Shown piece after piece: positions 7,771 through 15,174 of a stretch of DNA of 27,102 nt. The stretch's first letter is position 1. Each line of letters starts with the position of its first letter. Origin of the DNA: Gp6-AA40 sp032156805. GTDB taxonomy: Bacteria; Acidobacteriota; Vicinamibacteria; Vicinamibacterales; UBA2999. Location: NCBI GenBank assembly GCA_032156805.1, contig JALDXQ010000098.1, positions 1 to 27,102 on the forward strand, in the 5' to 3' direction. The notes under the pieces were generated by a model that saw only the letters and a program-made list of their open reading frames with translations, was not told the origin of the DNA and did no database searches. The position numbers and the translations under genes were made by a program.

Positions 7771-7796
7771 GTGGGATCTACTCCGTCACCTGAGAG

Positions 7797-9305
7797 CTAG
7801 TCTGCCAGCACCCACGTATCCTTGCTGCCGCCCCCCTGTGACGAGTTGACGACGAGGGAGCCCTTGCGGAGCGCGACCCGTGTCAGACCACCGGGGACCA
7901 TCATCACGCGATCACCGAACAGCACGTAGGGACGAAGATCGATGTGGCGCGGCTCGATGCCGCTGTCCATGAAGCAGGCGGCGCGAGAAAACGAGAGCGT
8001 GGGCTGTGCGATGTAGTTGCGCGGGGAAGCCAGGATCTGATCGCGGAATTCGTCGCGCTGCTTGCGCGTGCTGTGCGGGCCGATCAGCATGCCGTAGCCG
8101 CCCGATTCGCCGACGGCCTTCACGACGAGCGAATCAAGGTGCTCGAGCACGTAGGCGCGATCGCTGGGGTCGTCGAGCAGGTAGGTCTGGACGTTCGACA
8201 GGATCGGCTCTTCCGAGAGGTAGAAGCGGATGATCGCCGGCAGGTAGGCATACACCGCCTTGTCGTCGGCGATGCCGGTTCCGATGGCGTTGGCCAGCGA
8301 CACCTGCCCGGCACGATAGGCGTTCAGCAGGCCGGCCACGCCGAGATACGAGTCGGCGCGAAATGCGAGGGGATCCAGGAAGTCGTCGTCCACGCGCCGG
8401 TAGATCACGTCAACTCGTCTCAGGCCTGACGTCGTCCGCATGTAGACGACGTTGTCGTGGACCAGCAGGTCACGGCCTTCGACGAGCGGGACACCCATCT
8501 CGCGCGCGAGGAACGCGTGCTCGAAGTACGCGGAGTTGCCGACCCCGGGCGTGAGGACCACGATCGTTGGTTCCGCCCGGTTGGCTGGCGCCAGTGCGCG
8601 CAAGGTGGCGAGCAGCGACCGCCCGTAGTGCGCGATCGGCTTGACGTTGTAGCGCGTGAACAGCCCGGGGAAGACGCGTTTGGTGACCTCGCGATTGGCC
8701 AGCATGTACGACACGCCGCTCGGCACGCGCAGGTTGTCTTCGAGCACGACGAAGCTGCCGTCTTCGAGACGGACCAGGTCCGTGCCCGCGATCGACACGT
8801 AGATGTCCTTGTGCACGCGGACACCGCGCATTTCGCGCCGGTAGTGACGACAGCTGTAGACGAGCTCCGCCGGAACGACGCGTTCAGCGAGAATGCGACC
8901 CTCGTGGTAGATGTCCTTGAGGAACAGGTTGATCGCCGTCAGCCGCTGGGCGAGGCCACGCTCGAGCGTGTCCCACTCGCGCGACGTCAGGATCCGCGGC
9001 AGCAGATCGAAGGGGAAGATCCGCTCGGTGCCCTGATCGTCGCCGTAGACGGTGAAGGTGATGCCTTGTGTGAGGAACGCGCGGTCGGCTTCGAGCTGCC
9101 GCTGTCGCAGTTCGTCGGTCGACGCGACGAGAAGTTCCTCGATCAGAGGACCGTAGTGCTGCCGGGCTCGCATGCCGGCGTCGAACATCTCGTCGTACGC
9201 GGTATCGAGTCCGTATTTCGAGAACAGGGACGACTCCACGGGCGACCCGGTACGCGCCGGCTGCGGGGGCGGCACGAGCTTGAGGGATGAGGCCTGAGAC
9301 ACCAC
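7797..9305 (-). CDS. Circularly permuted type 2 ATP-grasp protein (DUF404/DUF407)
   Basis: Predicted ATP-dependent carboxylate-amine/thiol ligase of the circularly permuted ATP-grasp type, 502 residues. Recognisable blocks are YDEMFDAGMRARQHY (about 36-50), the LERGLAQRLTAINLFLKDIYH segment, VHKDIYVSIAGTDLVR, FVVLEDNLRVPSGVSYML (nucleotide/metal-binding region), VVLTPGVGNSAYFEHAFLA and the late SLVVKAVGESGGYGM glycine-rich loop. The start is GTG; TAA of the small upstream gene lies five bases before it, so coupling is likely and no strong Shine-Dalgarno is needed. With alpha-E and transglutaminase genes it forms the known triad predicted from comparative genomics to synthesise a peptide-like or amide-linked compound. 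The product is unknown. Confidence 0.93.
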   Translation of the reverse strand: MVSQASSLKLVPPPQPARTGSPVESSLFSKYGLDTAYDEMFDAGMRARQHYGPLIEELLVASTDELRQRQLEADRAFLTQGITFTVYGDDQGTERIFPFDLLPRILTSREWDTLERGLAQRLTAINLFLKDIYHEGRILAERVVPAELVYSCRHYRREMRGVRVHKDIYVSIAGTDLVRLEDGSFVVLEDNLRVPSGVSYMLANREVTKRVFPGLFTRYNVKPIAHYGRSLLATLRALAPANRAEPTIVVLTPGVGNSAYFEHAFLAREMGVPLVEGRDLLVHDNVVYMRTTSGLRRVDVIYRRVDDDFLDPLAFRADSYLGVAGLLNAYRAGQVSLANAIGTGIADDKAVYAYLPAIIRFYLSEEPILSNVQTYLLDDPSDRAYVLEHLDSLVVKAVGESGGYGMLIGPHSTRKQRDEFRDQILASPRNYIAQPTLSFSRAACFMDSGIEPRHIDLRPYVLFGDRVMMVPGGLTRVALRKGSLVVNSSQGGGSKDTWVLAD

Positions 9306-9310
9306 TCAGG

Positions 9311-9589
9311 TTACTTTGTCCTGACGGATTTGTCGTGAAGCTTCGATGCCAGGACAGAAATGTCTGCTGTCTGAGGGTCGTGCCGGCCGAAAGGATCGCG
9401 GCCTCGCCTGACCACTGTCCGCCGTGACGTCCAGGTCAGAAAGCCAGCGTCCACGAGCGAATCGATGACATAGCGGCAATCGTCCATGCCCAGCGTCCAC
9501 AGCCGCACGGCCTGCGGCAGCGTCACCTCCAGTTCCGGCATCTCGGTGAAGTCCGTGCGCACGCGGTCAACGATGGTTGCAAAGCTCAT
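9311..9589 (-). CDS. Small winged-helix-like protein of unknown function
   Basis: A 92-residue protein with a conserved look I associate with short uncharacterised proteins: an N-terminal helix (MSFATIVDRVRTDFTEMPEL), then TLPQAVRLWTLGMDDCRYVIDSLVDAGFL as a helix-turn-helix, and a short wing (WTSRRTVVRRG). A winged-helix DNA-binding or regulatory role is plausible but not shown. The frame stays open to 9841, but the extra N-terminus is low-complexity and unlike a protein domain, so 9589 is preferred. Five bases separate its stop from the GTG of the ATP-grasp gene, which makes it the probable first gene of that operon and a candidate regulator of it. Confidence 0.65.
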   Translation of the reverse strand: MSFATIVDRVRTDFTEMPELEVTLPQAVRLWTLGMDDCRYVIDSLVDAGFLTWTSRRTVVRRGRDPFGRHDPQTADISVLASKLHDKSVRTK

Positions 9590-9858
9590 GGACACCGCCG
9601 AGAGCAACGTCCGGGCCACGGACGGCGTTGGCGCATCGGGCGATGGATCTGGCGGCGTTTCTTGTGTTTCCGCGCCCCGCGCCGGCGCGCGAGTGATGGA
9701 TCTACATCGACAAGAGTGTAGGAACACAAATTCTTTGATACTGAAATGTTCGATACCGATTGACGGATCACTGGATTCGAGGCCCATTCCATCGCGACCG
9801 ACCGAGGCAGCGTTCTTGCTAGGCCTCGCGCGTTCCCACAATGTCCCCGGAGGTCGGC
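9590..9858. promoter_or_regulatory. Divergent intergenic region with AT-rich core
   Basis: This spacer separates the minus-strand ATP-grasp operon from the plus-strand phosphorylase gene and should carry promoters for both. Bases 9715-9765 are clearly more AT-rich than the surroundings and contain TTGATA (9735-9740), a -35-like word with no convincing -10 at 16-18 bases. A short hairpin (CGTCCG/CGGACG, 9607-9623, five-base loop) lies just upstream of the small winged-helix gene on its leader side. Promoter positions are inferred from gene geometry only. Confidence 0.35.
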
Positions 9859-12504
9859 GTGAAAGATGTTGGTGTGAAGGCTGAGGAAGCGGTGATCGAC
9901 GATATCAGTCAGCTGGTCTCGCACGGCGGCAATTCCACAGAAACACTCACCACCATCGTCAACGTCATCAAGCAGCGGTTCACGACGGACGTCTGCTCGG
10001 TGTACGTGCTCGAGCAGGACCGCGCCAACCTCGTGCTGGCGGCAACCGTCGGTCTACGGCCCGAGAGCGTCGGGCAGGTGCGCATGCGCATCACCGAGGG
10101 GCTTGCCGGTCTCGTCGCCGAGCAGGCGAAGCCGGTCGTGGTGCCTGACGCGAGTGCGCACCCACGCTTCAAGTACTTCAGCGATATCGGTGAGGACGCG
10201 AACCGGACCTTCCTGGGTGTGCCGGTCATGGACCGCGGCGTGCTGCAGGGCGTGCTCGTTGTCCAGACGACCGAAGCGCGTGTCTTCAGCGATGACGAAG
10301 TGCGGACGCTCGCGGGAGCGGCTGTACAGCTGGCGCCGATCGTCAGCGAGGCGAGGACCGAAGGCCAGTTCGTGGCGCCGGTGCACCGGCGGCTGGCCGC
10401 GCTGGCGCGCAACCTCTGGTGGAGCTGGGACAGTGAGAGCGTGGCGCTGTTTCGCGATCTCGATCCCGTGCTCTGGCAGTGGTGCGATCACAATCCGATC
10501 GCGCTACTGCAGCAGATCGATGTGCACCAGCTCGAGGTGCGCGCCACTCAGCTCGCCCTCCACGGGCGGATCAACCATGCCTATCGGCGCATGCAGGAGT
10601 ACATGCGGTCGCGGCACACATGGGGTGCACGCCATGCCAGTGTTCTGGGGGCGCGGCCGGTCGCGTATTTCTCAGCCGAGTTCGGGCTGCACGAATCGAT
10701 GCCGATCTACTCGGGTGGTCTCGGCATCCTGGCCGGTGATCATCTCAAGAGCGCGTCCGACCTCGGGGTCCCGCTCGTCGGCGTGGGTCTGTTTTACGAC
10801 CAGGGATATTTCCGGCAGCGGCTCGACGGCCAGCTCTGGCAGCAGGAGGAATACGTCGATACCGATCACCGCGTGCTGCCGATCGAGCCCGCAATGGCCG
10901 CCGGTGCGCCGGTCACCGTTGATATCGATACGCGCACCGGGCGGATCGGGGCGCGGGTCTGGCGAACGGCCGTCGGTCGCAACACGCTGCTGCTGCTCGA
11001 TTCCAACGTCGAGGGAAACAGCCCTGAGGATCGCGAGCTGACCGCCCGGTTGTATGGTGGCGACCAGCGCGTGCGCATTCGTCAGGAGTTGCTCCTCGGC
11101 ATTGGCGGCGTGAAGGCGCTGGCCGCGCTTGGTATCTCTCCGGGTGTGGTGCACCTCAACGAAGGCCACAGCGCGTTTGCCTCGCTGGAGTTGGTCAGGC
11201 GGCGCATGGAGGTCGAGGGCATCAGCTTCGACGAAGCGATGCGCCGGGTGGCTTCCCACGTCGTGTTCACGACCCACACGCCGGTGGCGGCGGGCCACGA
11301 CCGCTTTGGCGCCGAGCTGATCGAAGAGCACCTCGGACCGGTTCGCGACGTGCTGGGGTTGTCACACGAAGCGCTCCTCGCGCTCGGGCGCGTCAACCCG
11401 CACGACTGGCGTGAAGAGTTCTGCATGACGGTCCTCGCGCTCAAGACGAGTCATCGCGCCAATGCGGTGTCATCGCTGCACGGTCACGTGTCACGCGCGA
11501 TGTGGACGGGACTCTTTCCTGGCGTCCGTGAAGAGCACATTCCCATCGGCCATATCACCAACGGCGTGCACGTGAACTCGTGGCTGGCGCCGCAGATGCG
11601 CCTCGTCTACGAACGGCATCTTGGTGCGGACTGGCTCGCGCGCAGTGGCGACCCCGGGCTGTGGGAGGCGATCGACAACATCGACGATGGCGAGTTGTGG
11701 GAAGCGCATCTCACGCTCAAGGCGCGACTGATTGCCGAAGCCCGTCGTCGCCTGATCCTGCAGGCCGAGCGCCAGGGTCAGCCGTCGAATGTCGTCGCGC
11801 AGTTGCGACGCGTGCTCAGCCGTGATGCGCTGACGATCGGGTTCGCGCGGCGCTTTGCCACCTACAAGCGCGCCAACCTGCTCCTGCAGGACCTGTCCGA
11901 GCTCGAGGCGCTGGTGAATCATCCGCATCGGCCGGTGCAGCTGATCTTCGCGGGAAAGTCTCATCCCCTCGATGGACCCGGGAAGGCGGTGCTGCAGGAA
12001 GTGGCGCGCCTTGGACGCGATCCGAGATTTGCCGGCAAGATCGTGTTCATCGAGGACTACGACATCAGCGTCGGACGCGACCTCGTGCAGGGCGTGGACG
12101 TCTGGTTGAACAACCCGAGACGGCCGCTCGAGGCGTGCGGGACGAGTGGTCAGAAGGTCGTGCTCAACGGCGCGCTGAATCTCTCGGTGCTGGACGGGTG
12201 GTGGGCGGAAGCGTACGACGGTCTGAATGGCTTCGCGATCGGCGATGGGGATACCCACACATCGACCTCAGTGCACGATTCGCGCGATGGCCGCTCTCTG
12301 GTCGAAGTCCTGCGCGACGAGGTCGTACCGCTCTACTACGATCGCGACCGGGATGGCCTGCCGCGGGAATGGATCGCGCGCGTGAAGCGCGGCATCCGGA
12401 CCCTGGGCTGGCGTTTCAGCGCCGAGCGCATGGTGATGGACTACGTGCTCAAGGCGTATATTCCGGCGGCCGGGGGCACCAGCAGCGAGATGCGCGGATT
12501 CTAG
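9859..12504 (+). CDS. glgP: GAF domain fused to alpha-glucan (glycogen) phosphorylase
   Basis: Phosphorolysis of glycogen or maltodextrin to glucose-1-phosphate, with an added sensory domain; 881 residues. The first 165 or so residues are a GAF domain closely resembling that of PtsP (enzyme I-Ntr): TTDVCSVYVLEQD, ITEGLAGLVAEQ, PDASAHPRFKYF, FLGVPVMDRGVLQGVLVVQT. From about residue 180 a short-form (TIGR02094-like) GT35 phosphorylase follows: ARNLWWSWD, AYFSAEFGLHESMPIYSGGLG, HLNEGHSAF, TTHTPVAAGHDRF, and the PLP site in CGTSGQK (lysine codon at 12154). GTG at 9859 is preferred because GGAGG ends five bases before it; an ATG at 9841 in the same frame adds six residues. A 217-base repeat-filled spacer follows. 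Confidence 0.93.
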   Translation: MKDVGVKAEEAVIDDISQLVSHGGNSTETLTTIVNVIKQRFTTDVCSVYVLEQDRANLVLAATVGLRPESVGQVRMRITEGLAGLVAEQAKPVVVPDASAHPRFKYFSDIGEDANRTFLGVPVMDRGVLQGVLVVQTTEARVFSDDEVRTLAGAAVQLAPIVSEARTEGQFVAPVHRRLAALARNLWWSWDSESVALFRDLDPVLWQWCDHNPIALLQQIDVHQLEVRATQLALHGRINHAYRRMQEYMRSRHTWGARHASVLGARPVAYFSAEFGLHESMPIYSGGLGILAGDHLKSASDLGVPLVGVGLFYDQGYFRQRLDGQLWQQEEYVDTDHRVLPIEPAMAAGAPVTVDIDTRTGRIGARVWRTAVGRNTLLLLDSNVEGNSPEDRELTARLYGGDQRVRIRQELLLGIGGVKALAALGISPGVVHLNEGHSAFASLELVRRRMEVEGISFDEAMRRVASHVVFTTHTPVAAGHDRFGAELIEEHLGPVRDVLGLSHEALLALGRVNPHDWREEFCMTVLALKTSHRANAVSSLHGHVSRAMWTGLFPGVREEHIPIGHITNGVHVNSWLAPQMRLVYERHLGADWLARSGDPGLWEAIDNIDDGELWEAHLTLKARLIAEARRRLILQAERQGQPSNVVAQLRRVLSRDALTIGFARRFATYKRANLLLQDLSELEALVNHPHRPVQLIFAGKSHPLDGPGKAVLQEVARLGRDPRFAGKIVFIEDYDISVGRDLVQGVDVWLNNPRRPLEACGTSGQKVVLNGALNLSVLDGWWAEAYDGLNGFAIGDGDTHTSTSVHDSRDGRSLVEVLRDEVVPLYYDRDRDGLPREWIARVKRGIRTLGWRFSAERMVMDYVLKAYIPAAGGTSSEMRGF

Positions 12505-12514
12505 GCAGCACAGA

Positions 12515-12702
12515 GCCGTTCACGGTTCAGGGTTCACGGTTCAAGGTTCGTGTTCATCGTTCGAGTTCGGGGTTCAAGGTTCGGGGTTCGAGGTTCCGGC
12601 GAATCGGGACCCCGAACCCTGAACCCTCAACCCAGAACCCCGAACCCTGAACCGGAACGCCGAACACGAACCCTGAACCATGAACATGGAACCCTGAACC
12701 GT
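12515..12702. repeat. Inverted array of degenerate GGTTCA-type words
   Basis: Almost the whole spacer consists of variants of GGTTC(A/G)(A/G/C)G on the left (about 12515-12598) and their complements, such as GAACCCTGAACC, on the right (about 12609-12702). The outermost 14 bases pair perfectly: 12522-12535 (ACGGTTCAGGGTTC) with 12689-12702 (GAACCCTGAACCGT). Inner words also pair, with small register shifts, around a core at about 12599-12608. Transcribed, the region could fold into a long imperfect hairpin. It ends about 20 bases before the GTG start of the ABC ATPase gene. Confidence 0.9.
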
Positions 12703-12709
12703 AAGCTGG

Positions 12710-12715
12710 GACAAT
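12710..12715 (+). promoter_or_regulatory. Possible start-proximal -10 box (GACAAT)
   Basis: GACAAT lies six bases before the GTG start of the ABC ATPase gene, which has no visible Shine-Dalgarno sequence. Similar TANNNT-type hexamers occur close to other starts in this window. This one departs from TANNNT at its first base, and no -35 partner can be judged because the upstream sequence is a repeat array. It is suggestive only. Confidence 0.25.
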
Positions 12716-12721
12716 AGTTCC

Positions 12722-13534
12722 GTGGATCCAGTCCTGGAACTGAAGAACGCCACGCTGCTGCGTGGCGGCAACCGCGTACTCGATGGCCTGTCGCTGACGA
12801 TTCATCCCGGCGAGCACACGGTCATCCTCGGCCCCAATGGCGCGGGCAAGTCATCGCTCATCCGTCTGTTGACCTTCGACGACCGTCCGCATGTCGCCGA
12901 GAACGGCACGCCCCCGATGCGCATCTTCGGTCAGGAGCGCTGGGATGTCTCCGCGTTGCGGACCCGGTTCGGAGTGGTAACGGGGGAGCTCGACGCCACC
13001 TTCGGCATCGAGACGTCGAGCGGCCGCGTTTCCGGCCTCGACGTGGCGACGTCGGGACTGCTGGGGAGCCACGGCGTGTTCTCCCATCACGACGTGACCG
13101 ACGCGATGCGTGCCAGCGCGCGCGACGCCCTGGCCCGTGTGGACGCCTCACTGCTGGCGGGCAAGCCGCTCAACGAGATGTCAGCCGGGGAACGGCGGCG
13201 CGTGCTGATCGCGCGTGCGCTCGTGACGCGACCCGAGGCGCTCGTCCTCGACGAACCGACTACCGGTCTCGACTTCGTGGCGCGTCACAGGTTCATGGAG
13301 TCGATTCGTCGCCTCGCGCGCGACGGCACGACAATTATTCTCGTGACGCATCACGTCGAGGAGATCGTGCCCGAGATCAAGCGCGTGATCCTGCTGCGCG
13401 CCGGCCGCGTGGCGTTTGCCGGGAAACCCGCCGACGCGTTGACGCCGGAACAGCTGACGACGGTGTTCGGCGCACCGATGTACGTCGAGCGAAGCGGCGA
13501 CTACTACCACGTCAGGTTGGCTGGCACCGGGTAA
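12722..13534 (+). CDS. ABC transporter ATP-binding protein, ModF/YlmA-like
   Basis: Stand-alone ABC ATPase of 270 residues. All nucleotide-binding motifs are present: Walker A GPNGAGKS (37-44), signature SAGER (154-158), Walker B LVLDEP (174-179) and the switch histidine (H210 in VTHHVEE). The C-terminal stretch (VILLRAGRVAFAGKPADAL...) is like the ModF/YlmA group of ATPases. No permease or binding-protein gene is nearby, so a transport role is unproven; it may serve a distant permease or act as a soluble ATPase. The start is GTG. Three bases separate its stop from the GTG of the class V aminotransferase, indicating a coupled pair. Confidence 0.88.
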   Translation: MDPVLELKNATLLRGGNRVLDGLSLTIHPGEHTVILGPNGAGKSSLIRLLTFDDRPHVAENGTPPMRIFGQERWDVSALRTRFGVVTGELDATFGIETSSGRVSGLDVATSGLLGSHGVFSHHDVTDAMRASARDALARVDASLLAGKPLNEMSAGERRRVLIARALVTRPEALVLDEPTTGLDFVARHRFMESIRRLARDGTTIILVTHHVEEIVPEIKRVILLRAGRVAFAGKPADALTPEQLTTVFGAPMYVERSGDYYHVRLAGTG

Positions 13535-13537
13535 CCC

Positions 13538-15004
13538 GTGTCCGAGGACCGACTGCGGGAGTTCGTTCGAAAGCACCCGGAGTACGCCGCAACCACTCGT
13601 CTCGACGAGATCCGGGCCACGGAGTACGCGCGTCTCGATGCCGCTGGCGATGCGTATCTCGACTACACAGGCGCCGGCCTCTACGCGGCTTCGCAGATCC
13701 GGGAACACAGCGAGCTGCTCGCGTCGAGCCTGCTCGGCAACCCGCATTCCGGCAGCCCGGCCTCACTCAGCGCGACACATCTGGTCGAGCGAACGCGTCG
13801 AGTGGTGCTCGACTGGTTCAATGCCGGAGACGACTACACCGCGATCTTCACACTGAACGCCACCGGCGCTCTGAAACACGTCGGAGAGTCTTACCCGTTT
13901 TCTGCGGGCGGACAGCTGCTGCTGTCGGTCGACAATCACAACTCGGTCAACGGAATCCGTGAGTTCGCCGTGGCCCGCGGCGCATCCGTGTCCTACGCAC
14001 CGCTGACCATGCCGGAGCTTCGGATCGACGAGCCGGAGATCGATCGTCTGTTGGCGGGGTCCAATCGAGACGCGAACAACCTGTTTGCCTTCCCGGCCCA
14101 GTCCAACTTCACCGGCGTCAAGCATCCTTTGGAACTTGTCGAGCGCGCGCACGTGCATGGTTGGGATGTGCTCCTCGACGCCGCGGCGTTTGTCCCGACC
14201 AATCGCCTCGATCTGCAGCGGGTGCGCCCCGAGTTCGCGTGCGTGTCTTTCTACAAGATGTTTGGCTATCCCACGGGTGTTGGATGTCTGCTCGTCCGCA
14301 AGACTGCGCTTGGCAAGTTGCGGCGCCCGTGGTTCGCTGGTGGCACGGTCAACTTCGCCACCGTTGGTGGGACGCGTCATCTCCTGGCGCCGGGTGAAGC
14401 GGGCTTCGAGGATGGCACGTTGAACTATCTGTCGATTGCCGGCGTCGAGATTGGACTACGACATCTCGCCTCGCTTGGCATCGAGCTCGTTCAGACACGT
14501 GTGCGGTGCCTGACGGAATGGCTGCTCGAGGCGCTCGTCGGCTTGCGTCACTCGAATAGCCGGCCGATGGTCCGCATCTACGGGCCGCTGACGACGAAGA
14601 TGCGGGGCGGGATTGTGACGATGAACTTCTACGATCCGGACGGCCACCTGCTCGACTATCGGCGCGTCGAGGAGTTGGCAGGGGAGCAGCGTATCTCGCT
14701 TCGCACCGGCTGCTTCTGTAATCCCGGCGCCGGCGAGACCGCCGAAGGCATTACTGCTGAGGACGTGACCGCGGCCCTGGCGATCCGCGAGGATCTCACC
14801 CTCGCCAGATTCCTGGAGATCGTCACCGCGCGCGGCGGCAAGAGCGCTGGTGCGATTCGCGTGTCGGTCGGGCTGGCCAGCAATTTTGCGGACGTTGAAC
14901 GTTTCGTGCAGTTCGCGATGTCGCTCCGCGATCAGTCGCGGCTGGCGATCGGCGAAGCCACGTTCGACATCGAGTCGTGCCGCATCATGCGCGACGGCAG
15001 CTGA
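13538..15004 (+). CDS. Class V aminotransferase, molybdenum-cofactor-sulfurase-like
   Basis: PLP-dependent cysteine desulfurase-type enzyme of 488 residues. It resembles the NifS-like domain of eukaryotic Moco sulfurases: YLDYTGAGLY near residues 39-48, HNSVNGIRE, DAAAFVPTNRLDL, the PLP lysine K240 in SFYKMFGYPTGVG, and a catalytic cysteine site RTGCFCNPGAGE (C392/C394), where the persulfide would form. The C-terminal MOSC domain of Moco sulfurases is absent. The expected reaction is removal of sulfur from cysteine for transfer to an acceptor, possibly a molybdenum cofactor; the acceptor is inferred only. It is coupled to the upstream ModF/YlmA-like ATPase by a three-base gap, which adds weak support for a molybdenum link. 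Confidence 0.85.
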   Translation: MSEDRLREFVRKHPEYAATTRLDEIRATEYARLDAAGDAYLDYTGAGLYAASQIREHSELLASSLLGNPHSGSPASLSATHLVERTRRVVLDWFNAGDDYTAIFTLNATGALKHVGESYPFSAGGQLLLSVDNHNSVNGIREFAVARGASVSYAPLTMPELRIDEPEIDRLLAGSNRDANNLFAFPAQSNFTGVKHPLELVERAHVHGWDVLLDAAAFVPTNRLDLQRVRPEFACVSFYKMFGYPTGVGCLLVRKTALGKLRRPWFAGGTVNFATVGGTRHLLAPGEAGFEDGTLNYLSIAGVEIGLRHLASLGIELVQTRVRCLTEWLLEALVGLRHSNSRPMVRIYGPLTTKMRGGIVTMNFYDPDGHLLDYRRVEELAGEQRISLRTGCFCNPGAGETAEGITAEDVTAALAIREDLTLARFLEIVTARGGKSAGAIRVSVGLASNFADVERFVQFAMSLRDQSRLAIGEATFDIESCRIMRDGS

Positions 15005-15155
15005 CGTCCATCGCAGAAAATCACGCGGACGCAGCCGTGGATGCGTGGCTGTTATTGCGTACGACCGTAAGGTTGCCTGCGAGATATCGACAGAAACACT
15101 GGGTTCCTGGTGCGGCACACACGGTGCTCACGGTGCTCCTCCTTGTCGACGATGG

Positions 15156-15161
15156 TAGGCT
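15156..15161 (+). promoter_or_regulatory. Possible start-proximal -10 box (TAGGCT)
   Basis: TAGGCT fits TANNNT and lies 13 bases before the ATG of the coiled-coil gene, next to that gene's GGAGG ribosome site (15163-15167). The 170-base gap upstream of the gene otherwise shows nothing I can name. With transcription starting about seven bases downstream, the Shine-Dalgarno sequence would lie at or before the +1 position, which counts against this box or implies an upstream start. Tentative. Confidence 0.2.
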
Positions 15162-15174
15162 TGGAGGCGAAGCG

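Noticed and set aside
9590..9841. N-terminal extension of the small winged-helix-like protein up to 9841
   Set aside because: The added 84 residues are low-complexity and include an AT-rich promoter-like stretch; the family-like sequence starts at the ATG at 9589.
11491..12258. Minus-strand open frame of 255 codons inside the phosphorylase gene
   Set aside because: It covers the conserved phosphorylase core including the PLP site; the translation looks like no protein family.
12135..12650. Plus-strand frame running from the phosphorylase end into the repeat array
   Set aside because: Its tail (NPEPSTQNPEP) is simply the repeat words translated, and its front is out of frame with the phosphorylase.
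12515..12702. CRISPR array
   Set aside because: The repeated words are 6-9 bases, degenerate, with no unique spacers of 25-40 bases, and the second half is inverted. No cas gene is present.
12515..12702. Intrinsic terminator for the phosphorylase gene
   Set aside because: The array can form a hairpin, but there is no T-run after it on either strand, and it is far longer than a usual terminator.
14977..15174. Upstream extension of the coiled-coil gene
   Set aside because: The extension overlaps the aminotransferase end and lacks coiled-coil character; GGAGG correctly placed before 15175 decides the start.
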